From Clostridia bacterium (GTDB taxonomy: Bacteria > Bacillota > Clostridia > Christensenellales > Borkfalkiaceae), in contig JAFTQO010000005.1 of the NCBI GenBank assembly GCA_017462735.1, positions 1 through 45,914 on the forward strand: 45,914 bases of DNA. Direction: 5' to 3'. Positions 15,329-23,158 of this stretch are shown one piece after another. The stretch's first letter is position 1. The number at the start of each line of letters is the position of its first letter. A program made the translations under genes and the position numbers. The notes beneath the pieces are model-generated. The model was not told the origin of the DNA. It saw only the letters and a list, made by a program, of their open reading frames with translations, and did not search any database.

Positions 15329-16045
15329 ATGAAACTTTTGGAAGTGATGAAAATATTTTTGCAAAAGTTGGGCGGCGAGGACGCGGAAAACACGGTGGAT
15401 TACGTTTGCGGCGGAGGAGAGGCGTTACCGTTGCCTCTGTCACCCGAGGAGGAAACGGGGCTGTTGAAAGAAATGGAAGAGGGGGAAACGGAGAGGGCGA
15501 AGGCGTTGCTTATCCAGCACAATTTGCGCCTAGTCGTGTATATTGCGCGCAAGTTCGACAATACGGGCGTGGACAACGACGACCTCGTCTCTATCGGCAC
15601 GATAGGGCTGATTAAAGCGGTCAATTCCTTCCGCACGGATAAAAATATCAAACTGGCGACTTATGCCTCGCGCTGTATCGAAAACGAGATTTTGATGTAT
15701 TTGCGCCGTACCGCCCGCCTCAAAAGCGAGGTGTCTTTCGACGAACCGCTGAACACCGATTTCGAGGGAAACGAATTGCTTTTGTCGGACGTGCTGGGGA
15801 CGAGCGCGGAGAGCGTGTACGGCGAGATAGAATCGGGTGCGGAAAAGGAACTTCTAAAAGAGGCGCTTAAAAAATTGACGGACAGGGAGCGGAAAATTTT
15901 GTTTTTGCGCTTTGGACTTGGCGGAGGGGAAGAGATGACGCAAAAGGACGTCGCGGACAGCCTCGGCATCTCGCAAAGTTACATATCGAGATTGGAGAAA
16001 AAAATTATCACGAGACTGAGAAAAGAAATCTCCAAAATGGTGTAA
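15329..16045 (+). CDS. sigE: RNA polymerase sporulation sigma factor E (precursor)
   Basis: 238 residues, near the 239 of B. subtilis pro-sigma-E. The first roughly 30 residues ([20 protein letters not shown] region) are the amphipathic pro-sequence removed by SpoIIGA. Region 2 ([54 protein letters not shown]) and region 4 ([37 protein letters not shown]) are complete. Sigma-E directs mother-cell transcription after asymmetric division. The ribosome binding site is AGAGGTGG. Confidence 0.97.
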   Translation: MKLLEVMKIFLQKLGGEDAENTVDYVCGGGEALPLPLSPEEETGLLKEMEEGETERAKALLIQHNLRLVVYIARKFDNTGVDNDDLVSIGTIGLIKAVNSFRTDKNIKLATYASRCIENEILMYLRRTARLKSEVSFDEPLNTDFEGNELLLSDVLGTSAESVYGEIESGAEKELLKEALKKLTDRERKILFLRFGLGGGEEMTQKDVADSLGISQSYISRLEKKIITRLRKEISKMV

Positions 16046-16049
16046 AAGG

Positions 16050-16079
16050 GTATAGCAGATTGCGCTTTTGCGCATACTA
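16050..16079 (+). promoter_or_regulatory. Sigma-G promoter upstream of sigG
   Basis: GTATA (16050-16054), 18 bases, CATACTA (16073-16079). It fits the B. subtilis sigma-G consensus GHATR-N18-CATWHTA at every position, pointing to positive autoregulation in the forespore. Transcripts would start about 50 bases before ATG 16138. Confidence 0.75.
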
Positions 16080-16137
16080 ACCTCGTCCCTGCCTGCCGCA
16101 TTTTTTGCATTACATACCAAAAAAAGGGGGTGTATGT

Positions 16138-16905
16138 ATGCGAAAAGTGGAGATTTGCGGGGTGGACACCTCGGGGTTACCGAAACTCACGCAAAAGGAA
16201 AACGAAGCGCTTATCTTGCGGGTAAAAGCGGGGGATAAACGGGCGAGAGAACAATTCATCGTCGGCAATATGCGATTGGTGCTTTCCCTCGTCAAGCGGT
16301 TTCGGGTAAAACATTTAGGGCTGGACGACGTCTTTCAGGCGGGGTGCGTAGGGCTGATTAAAGCGATAGATAATTTCGACGTCAGCGTCGGCGTCAAATT
16401 CTCGACGTATGCAGTACCGATGATTATGGGGGAGATAAAAAGGTATCTCCGCGACGGGAATTCTCTGCGGGTATCCAGAAGCATTCGCGACACCGCCTAT
16501 AAGGTGTTAAAAGCGCGGGAAGAGATAGAGCGGCGCGACGAGGAAGCGACGATAGAAAATATTGCACGGGAAATGCACGTCGCGGCAAGCGAGGTAGTGT
16601 ATGCCTTAGATGCCATTTCCGACCCCGTTTCGCTGTACGAACCCGTCTACAATAAAGGCGGGGATACCTTACTGCTTATGGATCAACTTTGCGACGATAA
16701 GTGTAGCGACGAAAGGTGGACGGAGCACGTTGCGCTCGGCGAAGCCTTTTCTAAATTGGGGGAAAGGGAAAAGAAAATTCTCTATCTTCGCTACTACGAG
16801 GGCAAGACGCAGACGGAGATATCGGGGGAAGTGGGGATAAGTCAAGCGCAAGTCTCACGTCTTGAAAAGACGGCTCTGCAAAATCTAAAATTCAGCATTT
16901 CTTAA
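16138..16905 (+). CDS. sigG: RNA polymerase sporulation sigma factor G
   Basis: 255 residues from ATG 16138 (ribosome binding site AAAAGGGGGTG). The family-typical N-terminus KVEICGVDTSGLPKL supports this start over an in-frame ATG 33 bases earlier. Region 2 (FIVGNMRLVLSLVKRF, DVFQAGCVGLIKAIDNFD, KFSTYAVPMIMGEIKRYLRD), region 3 and region 4 (LGEREKKILYLRYYEGKTQTEIS, SQAQVSRLEK) are complete. Sigma-G drives late forespore genes after engulfment. The order spoIIGA-sigE-sigG is the one conserved in Bacillus and Clostridia, and a sigma-G type promoter lies in the gap. Confidence 0.97.
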   Translation: MRKVEICGVDTSGLPKLTQKENEALILRVKAGDKRAREQFIVGNMRLVLSLVKRFRVKHLGLDDVFQAGCVGLIKAIDNFDVSVGVKFSTYAVPMIMGEIKRYLRDGNSLRVSRSIRDTAYKVLKAREEIERRDEEATIENIAREMHVAASEVVYALDAISDPVSLYEPVYNKGGDTLLLMDQLCDDKCSDERWTEHVALGEAFSKLGEREKKILYLRYYEGKTQTEISGEVGISQAQVSRLEKTALQNLKFSIS

Positions 16906-16982
16906 CGGCTTGTTGTGCCGTCGCCTTGAAAAAAGACACATTTTCTTTGCCGCTTGCATAGGATATAGGGTGGAGGCGGTAT

Positions 16983-17312
16983 ATGGAATTGAGTTTTAGC
17001 GATCTTCGTGCGAAAGAAGTGATAAACACACAGGACGGAAAAAGGCTGGGTAGAGTGTGCGATTTGGTCTTTTGTTATCCGGAAAACAAAATTCTCGGTA
17101 TCGTCGTGCCGGGCGGAAGAAGTTTTGCGTTTAAAAAGGAAGAGTTTTTTATCGATTTACGCAACGTCGTAAAAATTGGCGACGACGTCATTTTAGTCAA
17201 CGTATCGCCGATGCGGAAATGCCCGCCGACGAAGCAAACTCCTCACGCGTCCGTTTGCCCGCCTCCTCATCAAAGCGACGGTGGTAGACGTAGTTATGAG
17301 GAATATGAATAA
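16983..17312 (+). CDS. ylmC: YlmC/YmxH family sporulation protein (PRC-barrel)
   Basis: 109 residues. The first 80 form a PRC-barrel domain (LSFSDLRAKEVINTQDGKRLGRVCDLVF, GIVVPGGRSFAFKKEEFFIDLRNVVKIGDDVILV). This is the typical YlmC/YmxH sequence found next to sigG in Clostridia and Bacilli. The C-terminal tail (Cys/Pro/His-rich, MRKCPPTKQTPHASVCPPP) is not part of the usual domain and looks variable. The molecular role of this family is not settled. The ribosome binding site GGAGGCGG stands just before the ATG. A weak sigma-E-like -10 (CATAGGAT) lies near 16957 but does not fit well. Confidence 0.88.
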   Translation: MELSFSDLRAKEVINTQDGKRLGRVCDLVFCYPENKILGIVVPGGRSFAFKKEEFFIDLRNVVKIGDDVILVNVSPMRKCPPTKQTPHASVCPPPHQSDGGRRSYEEYE

Positions 17313-17318
17313 CTATTT

Positions 17319-17357
17319 TAAAAGAAAGACTTGTCTTTTATAGATAGGTCTTTTTTG
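17319..17357 (+). terminator. Possible terminator after ylmC
   Basis: Two alternative short stems can form (AAAGAC with GTCTTT, or with the later GGTCTTTT), and a TTTTTT run follows. The stem is weak, so this is tentative. Confidence 0.4.
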
Positions 17358-17431
17358 TTGCACAAAAGTCATTTTTACAAAAATAATAGATGATATTACA
17401 AAGAATTGGTAAATTTTTTGGTAAAGGGGTA

Positions 17432-17460
17432 TTGAAAAGAGATAAAAAATATGTTATAAT
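17432..17460 (+). promoter_or_regulatory. Sigma-A promoter of the repeat-bearing lipoprotein gene
   Basis: TTGAAA (17432-17437), 17 bases, TATAAT (17455-17460). Two direct TTGGTAAA copies (near 17405 and 17419) lie just upstream of the -35. Confidence 0.85.
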
Positions 17461-17494
17461 ATGCACATAAAAATAAAAAACGGAGGGATTCCCC

Positions 17495-20400
17495 GTGAAA
17501 AAAATCAAGAAAGGGATATTGGCGATACTTTGTGCGTTTACGGCGGCGTGTGCCGTAGGCGGATTTGCTGCGTGTGAAACGGAAGGCGACTTTACCTCTG
17601 GGGAAGTGCCCGTAGAAATCAGCGTGGACGGATATTGGGTCATCGACGGACTCAAAACAAAGTATAAAGCGGAAGAACACGACGGTTCGGCGCCTGTGAT
17701 TAGCATTAACGAAAGCGGATATTGGGTAGTCGACGGCGTATCGACGGGCAAAAAGGCGTTGGACGACAGCGGCGCTATCGAGTTTTACGTTAAGAACGGG
17801 CATTTGTACATACGCATGAGCGACGACGGGGAGGCGTTAGACTTAGGCGCGGTCTCCGAAGGCGCACCGTCTATCGTACAAAAGTACACCGTTTCGTTTG
17901 ATGCGGATAACGGGCAGACGATCCCCTCTCAAGAAATAGCGGAGGGACAAAAAGTACAAAATCCCGGCGACCCTGAAAAAGAAGACTATACCTTCCTCGG
18001 CTGGTATTATCAAGAGGAGAAATGGTCGTTTGTCGAAGACGTGGTAACTTGTGATATGACGTTGACGGCAAAATGGGAAAGAGACTTGCAAACGTATACC
18101 GTGACGCTGGATAAAAATATAGCGGAAGCAGGCATGGTAGAAGGTAACGGCAATTACGTGGAAGGGACGGAAGTGACGTTGCGTGCCCAGACGAACGAGG
18201 GGTATACCTTCCTCGGCTGGCACGACGGTAGTACTTTCGTATCGACGGACACAACGTATAAATTTACGCCGACTATTAGCGTAGAGATAGAAGCGAGATG
18301 GGAAAAGAAGACGTACACGGTGACGTTGCTTGCAGACCCTGCCAACGTAGGCACGGTCAGCGGTGGCGGAACTTGTGAGCACGGCGATAACGTGACTATT
18401 ACGGCAGAAACTACGGACAGCGATTACGTGTTTGTCGGTTGGTTTGACGAAGCAGGCGAGGAGTGGTCGAAAGAGGCTACTTGTACCCTTGAAAACGTGA
18501 CGGCGGGTATTACGCTGACGGCAAAGTGGGAAAAGAGTTTGGATACGTACGTGGTTACGCTGACGCAAAACTTGGCGGAAGGCGGCACGGTAACGGGCGG
18601 AGGCAACTATACGGAAGGGACGGAAGTGACGTTGCAAGCCCAGACGAACGAGGGGTATACCTTCCTCGGCTGGCACGACGGTAGTACTTTCGTATCGACG
18701 GACGCAACGTATAAATTTACGCCGACTAGCAGCGTAGAGATAGAAGCGAGATGGGAAAAGAAGACGTACACGGTAACGTTGATAGCAAGTCCTGAGGAAG
18801 CGGGTACAGTCAGCGGAGGCGGAACGTGGCAACACGGCGAAAGCGGCACGCTGATAGCGACGACGACGGACAGCAACTATATCTTCAAGGGCTGGTACGA
18901 CGCGCAAGACAATTTGAAGTCGAGTGAACCTTCCTATACTCTGGACGACGTCACGGCAAACGTTACGTTGACGGCCAAGTGGGAGTTAAGACAGGTAGAA
19001 CTGACCCTTGCGAGCGACTTTGACATCGCAGGCACCTTGACTGGCGAGGGCACCTATTCGTATAACGAATCGGTACAACTTGTGGCGACGGCAAATACCA
19101 ATTATACCTTCCTTGGCTGGTATGACGGAGACACCTTGCTCTCCAATTCGCCGACGTTTAGTTATCAAGTAAAAGACGATAAAACCATTACGGCGCATTG
19201 GCAGGACGATTGGAAAGAGATTGAGGGCTACGCGTATTGGACGATGCCTCAGCACGGTAACGACGTGATGCCTATCGTTGGGTTTACCGACCCTAGCGCT
19301 TCGACGGATGATATGGGCAGGACGGAAGGGTTTGAGTCGCAAATCACGGAGAAAAACTGGAAGATTCTGGCGGACAGCGGCGTCAATACCGTCGTTAGTT
19401 GGTGGAACGACTGGACGAACGCTAACCTGCACGACGATATCTTGTTGGCAATGGATTTTGCGGAAAAATACGGCGTTTCCTATATCGTCAACAACCGCGA
19501 GGCAATGTCTTTGACTACAAGTGGGCAGGTGGATGCGCATGCTGAATATGTGTCTAAACCCGCCTACGGTGGTACCATTTTGATTGACGAGCCGGGCGCG
19601 GTGAACTTTGCGGACATCGCAAGCGCAACGCGTGCGTGGGAAACGAGTAATTATAGCGATACGCTTGCCTACGTCAATATGTTGCCTAACTATGCGGCGC
19701 AATGGCAATTAGAAGATTGCCAAGGCACGGGCGGTACGTACGAAGGTGCGTTTAGTAACTATGAAGAATGGGTAAAATTGTATCTTGATACGGTAAAACC
19801 TCAAGTATTCTCTTACGACCATTATCCGTACTTGTTTACCAAACCTAACTATTTCCGTGACGGCTGGTACACCAACTTAAGTAACGTGCGTTACTATACG
19901 GCAAAGGCGGGCGTTCCTTATTGGGTATACGGACAACTCGGCGGCTGGCCAGAATATGGGCAAACCATTGACTCGAGCACTTTGCACTTGACCTACGGAC
20001 ATACGGCGCTCCAATTTAACAGTATGCTTTCCTACGGCGCAAAGGGTATCCAGTACTACAACTACTTTATGCCGCCCAACTATGCGAGTGCGGGCAACTA
20101 CACTTCGGCAACGATGGCAGACGGTACGCCTACCCCTTACTATGAGCATATCCAAAAGATTAACAAGCAAGTGGCGGCAATCGACCACGTATTGCTCCGT
20201 TGTGCGTGGAAAGGGATTATCCAACTTAACTCTTCGCCTTCTACCATTCCTGGCGGCGATAAAGTAGCCACTTACGGTGCGCTGAGTAATACCCCCGTGA
20301 CGGGCAGTGGCAACGCCATCGTGGGTTGCTTTGAGTACCGTGACCTCGGGTATGCGTATTACGTAACGACTAACGACGTGTATAATGCGTCCACGGTAAC

Positions 20401-20530
20401 CCTTAACTTTAACAATTCGTATAACCTGACGAAGATACAAGAAGGGGTGGAAAGTAAGACCTCGGGTAGCAGCATTACGCTGAATATCCCTGCCGGTGAA
20501 GGCGTATTGGTGGTCGTACCTCATAACTAA
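17495..20530 (+). CDS. Large lipoprotein with InlB/Listeria-Bacteroides repeats and a glycosidase-like C-terminal domain
   Basis: 1011 residues from GTG 17495 (ribosome binding site GGAGGG 8 bases upstream). A signal peptide ends in a lipobox-like GFAAC, so C27 may be lipidated. Residues about 40-80 hold two copies of a GYWVIDG / GYWVVDG motif. Residues about 128-570 hold seven copies of the Flg_new/InlB_B-type repeat (YTFLGWYY...MTLTAKWE). Within these a unit of about 151 residues is duplicated. Residues about 570-1011 form a domain that reads like a (beta/alpha)8 glycoside hydrolase (VNTVVSWWNDW, GTILIDEPG, YDHYPYLF, GAKGIQYYNYF) followed by a small beta domain. The family is not recognised, and the acidic residues in ILIDEPG are only candidates. 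It is expected on the cell surface. Confidence 0.8.
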   Translation: MKKIKKGILAILCAFTAACAVGGFAACETEGDFTSGEVPVEISVDGYWVIDGLKTKYKAEEHDGSAPVISINESGYWVVDGVSTGKKALDDSGAIEFYVKNGHLYIRMSDDGEALDLGAVSEGAPSIVQKYTVSFDADNGQTIPSQEIAEGQKVQNPGDPEKEDYTFLGWYYQEEKWSFVEDVVTCDMTLTAKWERDLQTYTVTLDKNIAEAGMVEGNGNYVEGTEVTLRAQTNEGYTFLGWHDGSTFVSTDTTYKFTPTISVEIEARWEKKTYTVTLLADPANVGTVSGGGTCEHGDNVTITAETTDSDYVFVGWFDEAGEEWSKEATCTLENVTAGITLTAKWEKSLDTYVVTLTQNLAEGGTVTGGGNYTEGTEVTLQAQTNEGYTFLGWHDGSTFVSTDATYKFTPTSSVEIEARWEKKTYTVTLIASPEEAGTVSGGGTWQHGESGTLIATTTDSNYIFKGWYDAQDNLKSSEPSYTLDDVTANVTLTAKWELRQVELTLASDFDIAGTLTGEGTYSYNESVQLVATANTNYTFLGWYDGDTLLSNSPTFSYQVKDDKTITAHWQDDWKEIEGYAYWTMPQHGNDVMPIVGFTDPSASTDDMGRTEGFESQITEKNWKILADSGVNTVVSWWNDWTNANLHDDILLAMDFAEKYGVSYIVNNREAMSLTTSGQVDAHAEYVSKPAYGGTILIDEPGAVNFADIASATRAWETSNYSDTLAYVNMLPNYAAQWQLEDCQGTGGTYEGAFSNYEEWVKLYLDTVKPQVFSYDHYPYLFTKPNYFRDGWYTNLSNVRYYTAKAGVPYWVYGQLGGWPEYGQTIDSSTLHLTYGHTALQFNSMLSYGAKGIQYYNYFMPPNYASAGNYTSATMADGTPTPYYEHIQKINKQVAAIDHVLLRCAWKGIIQLNSSPSTIPGGDKVATYGALSNTPVTGSGNAIVGCFEYRDLGYAYYVTTNDVYNASTVTLNFNNSYNLTKIQEGVESKTSGSSITLNIPAGEGVLVVVPHN
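18154..18763 (+). repeat. Near-identical internal duplication in the lipoprotein gene
   Basis: 18154-18310 and 18607-18763 are almost the same, shifted by 453 bp (151 codons). Only scattered bases differ. They encode the repeat EGTEVTL.AQTNEGYTFLGWHDGSTFVSTD. Such high identity at DNA level points to a recent duplication or gene conversion. Confidence 0.85.
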
Positions 20531-20542
20531 TTTATATACAGG

Positions 20543-20577
20543 CAAAAGTCTTGCGAGTTTTTCGCAAGACTTTTTGT
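20543..20577 (+). terminator. Terminator of the lipoprotein gene
   Basis: Arms AAAGTCTTGCGA and TCGCAAGACTTT with a GTTTT-type loop and a T run. Confidence 0.9.
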
Positions 20578-20610
20578 TTATAGTAAAGGCGTGACTTGTC
20601 GGCTATGGAA

Positions 20611-20780
20611 GCCTCGCCTGCTAAGGACAAGACAGTATCCACACGCCTCGCCTGCTAAGGAGAGGTGTCACGTAAGTGACGGAGAGGTTTATATACCTTT
20701 TCACTCTTCGCTTTTACCTATTACTTTTTCAACCTCTCTGTCGCTTTCAGCGACATCTCCCCTATCAGGGGAGACATAGG
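20611..20780. repeat. Palindromic intergenic repeat, family 1, copy 1
   Basis: Two hairpin halves face each other. The left half (AGGAGAGGTGTCAC...GTGACGGAGAGGTT, 20656-20689) and the right half (AACCTCTCTGTCGC...GCGACATCTCCCC, 20730-20762) are imperfect inverted copies. They are flanked by GCCTCGCCTGCTAAGGA (20611 and 20645) and CTCCCCTATCAGGGGAG. A second copy in the opposite orientation is at 40152-40276. It has no open frame and resembles a MITE or REP element. Confidence 0.75.
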
Positions 20781-20840
20781 GGAAGGTGGCGTATGTTTTG
20801 TCACGGGTGTGGCAAAGATTTTTTTCGAATTGTGAAAAAA

Positions 20841-20859
20841 TTCACACAGTTTTCACACA
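20841..20859 (+). promoter_or_regulatory. Tandem 11-bp direct repeats, candidate response-regulator site
   Basis: TTCACACA at 20841-20848 and again at 20852-20859, an 11-bp period, ending 6 bases before the -35 of the promoter for the OmpR-type regulator gene. OmpR/PhoB-family regulators bind direct repeats of about this period, so autoregulation is a reasonable inference. Confidence 0.5.
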
Positions 20860-20865
20860 ATCTTG

Positions 20866-20894
20866 TTGCAATTACCATAAAAGAGGTTTATAAA
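20866..20894 (+). promoter_or_regulatory. Promoter of the two-component system
   Basis: TTGCAA (20866-20871), 17 bases, TATAAA (20889-20894), followed by a leader of about 50 bases with repeated GGAGAAAA before ATG 20952. Confidence 0.6.
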
Positions 20895-20951
20895 TAAGGT
20901 ATACGAGTAAAAGGCTGTTTAAAAGCACAAAAGGAGAAAAGGAGAAAAGGG

Positions 20952-21614
20952 ATGAAGATTTTGGTCGTAGACGACGAAGAGATGATTAGAGAGGTTTTAA
21001 AGGAATATTTACAGGCGGACGGACACGAAGTGGACGAGGCGACAGACGGATGCGAGGCGGTGGAAAAATGCCGCTATGCTTCTTTCGACTTGTTGATTAT
21101 GGACGTGATGATGCCCAAGATGGACGGCTTTTCGGCGGTGAGAGAAATCCGCAAAGAAAAAGACGTTCCTGTAATTATGCTATCGGCTCGCGGGGAGGAA
21201 TACGACAAACTTTTCGCCTTTCAATTAGGGGCGGACGACTACGTGACCAAGCCTTTTTCCCCGAGGGAACTGATGGCGCGCGTCGGTGCCGTTGCGAAGC
21301 GCAGCGGCTTAGGCGTAGAGAGAGAAAAACAAAAATTCGAAGGGTTAGAAATTGATATGGCGGGGCGTAACGTCTACGTGGACGGTGAAAAAATTACCCT
21401 GACCCCCAAGGAATACGAATTGCTTTTTTACCTTGTTAAAAACAAGGGGATTGCTTTGACTAGAGAAAAACTCCTTTACGAGGTTTGGGGGTTTGATTTT
21501 TACGGCGACGACAGGACGGTGGATACCCACGTAAAGACGCTGAGAAGCGCGTTGAAAGAGTATAGAAAATTTATCGTCACTTTGCGTGGATTAGGGTATA
21601 AATTCGATGCGTGA
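20952..21614 (+). CDS. OmpR/PhoB-family response regulator
   Basis: 220 residues. The receiver domain has acidic pocket D7/D8, phospho-acceptor D51 (LLIMDVMMPKMDG), S78 and K100 (YVTKPFSP). The C-terminal winged-helix DNA-binding domain (about 125-218) has KEYELLFYLVKNKGIALTREKLLYEVWG and RTVDTHVKTLRSAL. It is phosphorylated by the histidine kinase encoded next, whose start overlaps its end by 8 bases. The target genes are unknown; a tandem repeat in its own promoter region may be a binding site. Confidence 0.95.
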   Translation: MKILVVDDEEMIREVLKEYLQADGHEVDEATDGCEAVEKCRYASFDLLIMDVMMPKMDGFSAVREIRKEKDVPVIMLSARGEEYDKLFAFQLGADDYVTKPFSPRELMARVGAVAKRSGLGVEREKQKFEGLEIDMAGRNVYVDGEKITLTPKEYELLFYLVKNKGIALTREKLLYEVWGFDFYGDDRTVDTHVKTLRSALKEYRKFIVTLRGLGYKFDA

Positions 21615-23082
21615 GGAAAAGAAGAAAGGCAAAAAAATCAAAGAGAAACTCAGGGCGCGGTATACGCAGAGAGTTTCTTCGACCAGTCTGTTCTTTTGGG
21701 TTTTAGGGGCGATTAGCGGCGTTTGTTTGCTGATGGTGCTCCTTTTCGGCGTTTCGCAATGGTTTGTGCTGAAAAATACCGTCCAGCAACAGATGTCGCA
21801 GGATTTGTCGGTGCGAGGTCAAACGATTAAAGAGAGGTTGTTGCCCGGGCTTCCGCCGCAGTTTGCGGATGAGGAAGAACACGCAAGGCACTTGTCTGCT
21901 ACTTACGGGGTCAACGTGACCGTGTTGGACGGCGAAGGGCGGGTCTTATATTCTTCGGCGTTAGAGGCAGATTCCTTTGTCAGCGACGTTGCAAAGATAA
22001 AAGCGGAGTTGGGCGAAGGGACGGAGGTGGATAGAGACTTTTCCGTCTATCAGCAAGGGAACGACGGCGTGTACGTATGCCGATTAGAGGACGCACAAAC
22101 GGGCGCAAACGCGTACCTGTACGTGACGAAAGACGTCTCGTATATGGGCATCGTGTTGGGCGAAATGTCGATACGTATCTTATTTAGCGCGTTGTTCGTG
22201 TTCGTGTTGGCGTTCGTGGTGGCGGCGATTGTCTCGGGCTTTATCACCAAGCCGATTGACGAGATGAAAGACAAGGCAAAATTGTTGGCGAGGGGAGATT
22301 TCTCCGTCAATTTCCACGGCAAAGATTACGGCAGAGAGATGGCGGAACTTGCGGAAAGTTTGAACTTTGCCCGCGACGAATTGTCCAAGACGGACGGGAT
22401 GCAAAAGGAATTGATTGCCAACGTCTCGCACGACTTTAAGACGCCGCTCACGATGATTAAGGCGTATGCTTCGATGATTGTCGAGATCTCGGGGGAAGAC
22501 AAAAAGAAACGGGAAAAACACGCCACGGTAATCATTGAAGAGGCGGATAGACTTACCTCTTTGGTGGGAGATTTATTGGATTTGTCCAAGCTGCAAAGCG
22601 GGATAGCAGCGCTGTCGAAAGAGGAATTCGACTTGTCCGCGTACACCCGTCAAGCGGTGGAAAAATTCGGCTATTTGCAAGAGACGCACGGATACCAGTT
22701 TATCGTGGATATCGACGACGGCGCAATCGTATCGGCGGATAAAGGCAAAATAGGACAGGTGTTGCATAATTTAATCGGCAACGCCGTAAACTATACGGGC
22801 GACGATAAAAAGGTGTATATCAGCCTAAAAAGGGGAGAAACTAGTGCGTATTTCTCCGTGCGCGATACGGGGAAAGGAATTTCGAAAGAGGCGTTGAACG
22901 ATATTTGGGATAGATATTATCGCTCGAAAGAGACGCATAAACGCCCGATACAGGGTACGGGATTGGGTTTATCTATCGTGCGTCGGGTATTGGAGATGCA
23001 CAATCTTAAATTTGGGGTGGAAAGCGACCTTGGCAAGGGTAGCGTATTCTACGTAGATTTTCCCTGTGTAAGCGAGGGCTAA
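21607..23082 (+). CDS. Sensor histidine kinase
   Basis: 491 residues. Membrane segments at about 27-52 and 188-213 enclose an extracytoplasmic sensor domain of about 135 residues. Then come HAMP (about 214-262), the dimerisation domain with phospho-acceptor H275 (ANVSHDFKTPL), and the ATP-binding domain with N box (HNLIGNAVNY, 387-396), G1 (DTGKGI, 420-425) and G2 (GTGLGLSI, 450-457). All catalytic motifs are intact. The sensed signal is unknown. It is translationally coupled to the response regulator. An inverted repeat follows the gene and also carries the promoter of the next one. Confidence 0.95.
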   Translation: MREEKKKGKKIKEKLRARYTQRVSSTSLFFWVLGAISGVCLLMVLLFGVSQWFVLKNTVQQQMSQDLSVRGQTIKERLLPGLPPQFADEEEHARHLSATYGVNVTVLDGEGRVLYSSALEADSFVSDVAKIKAELGEGTEVDRDFSVYQQGNDGVYVCRLEDAQTGANAYLYVTKDVSYMGIVLGEMSIRILFSALFVFVLAFVVAAIVSGFITKPIDEMKDKAKLLARGDFSVNFHGKDYGREMAELAESLNFARDELSKTDGMQKELIANVSHDFKTPLTMIKAYASMIVEISGEDKKKREKHATVIIEEADRLTSLVGDLLDLSKLQSGIAALSKEEFDLSAYTRQAVEKFGYLQETHGYQFIVDIDDGAIVSADKGKIGQVLHNLIGNAVNYTGDDKKVYISLKRGETSAYFSVRDTGKGISKEALNDIWDRYYRSKETHKRPIQGTGLGLSIVRRVLEMHNLKFGVESDLGKGSVFYVDFPCVSEG

Positions 23083-23095
23083 TCATAAAAAAGCA

Positions 23096-23124
23096 TTGAC
23101 AAAAAAAACCGTTCTTGATATAAT
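23096..23124 (+). promoter_or_regulatory. Perfect-consensus sigma-A promoter
   Basis: TTGACA (23096-23101), 17 bases, TATAAT (23119-23124), beginning 14 bases after the kinase stop codon. It drives the gene at 23159. Confidence 0.92.
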
Positions 23125-23142
23125 GAGAGCAAGAACGGTTTT
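23105..23142. promoter_or_regulatory. 13-bp perfect inverted repeat spanning the -10 and start site
   Basis: Arms AAAACCGTTCTTG (23105-23117) and CAAGAACGGTTTT (23130-23142) with 12 bases between them that contain the -10 TATAAT. As DNA it could be a repressor operator; as RNA of the upstream operon it could be a terminator with a short T run. Confidence 0.75.
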
Positions 23143-23158
23143 CAACTGTGGAGGCAAT

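Noticed and set aside
16950-16965. Sigma-E or sigma-G promoter for ylmC
   Set aside because: CATAGGAT fits the sigma-E -10 only partly and the -35 is poor.
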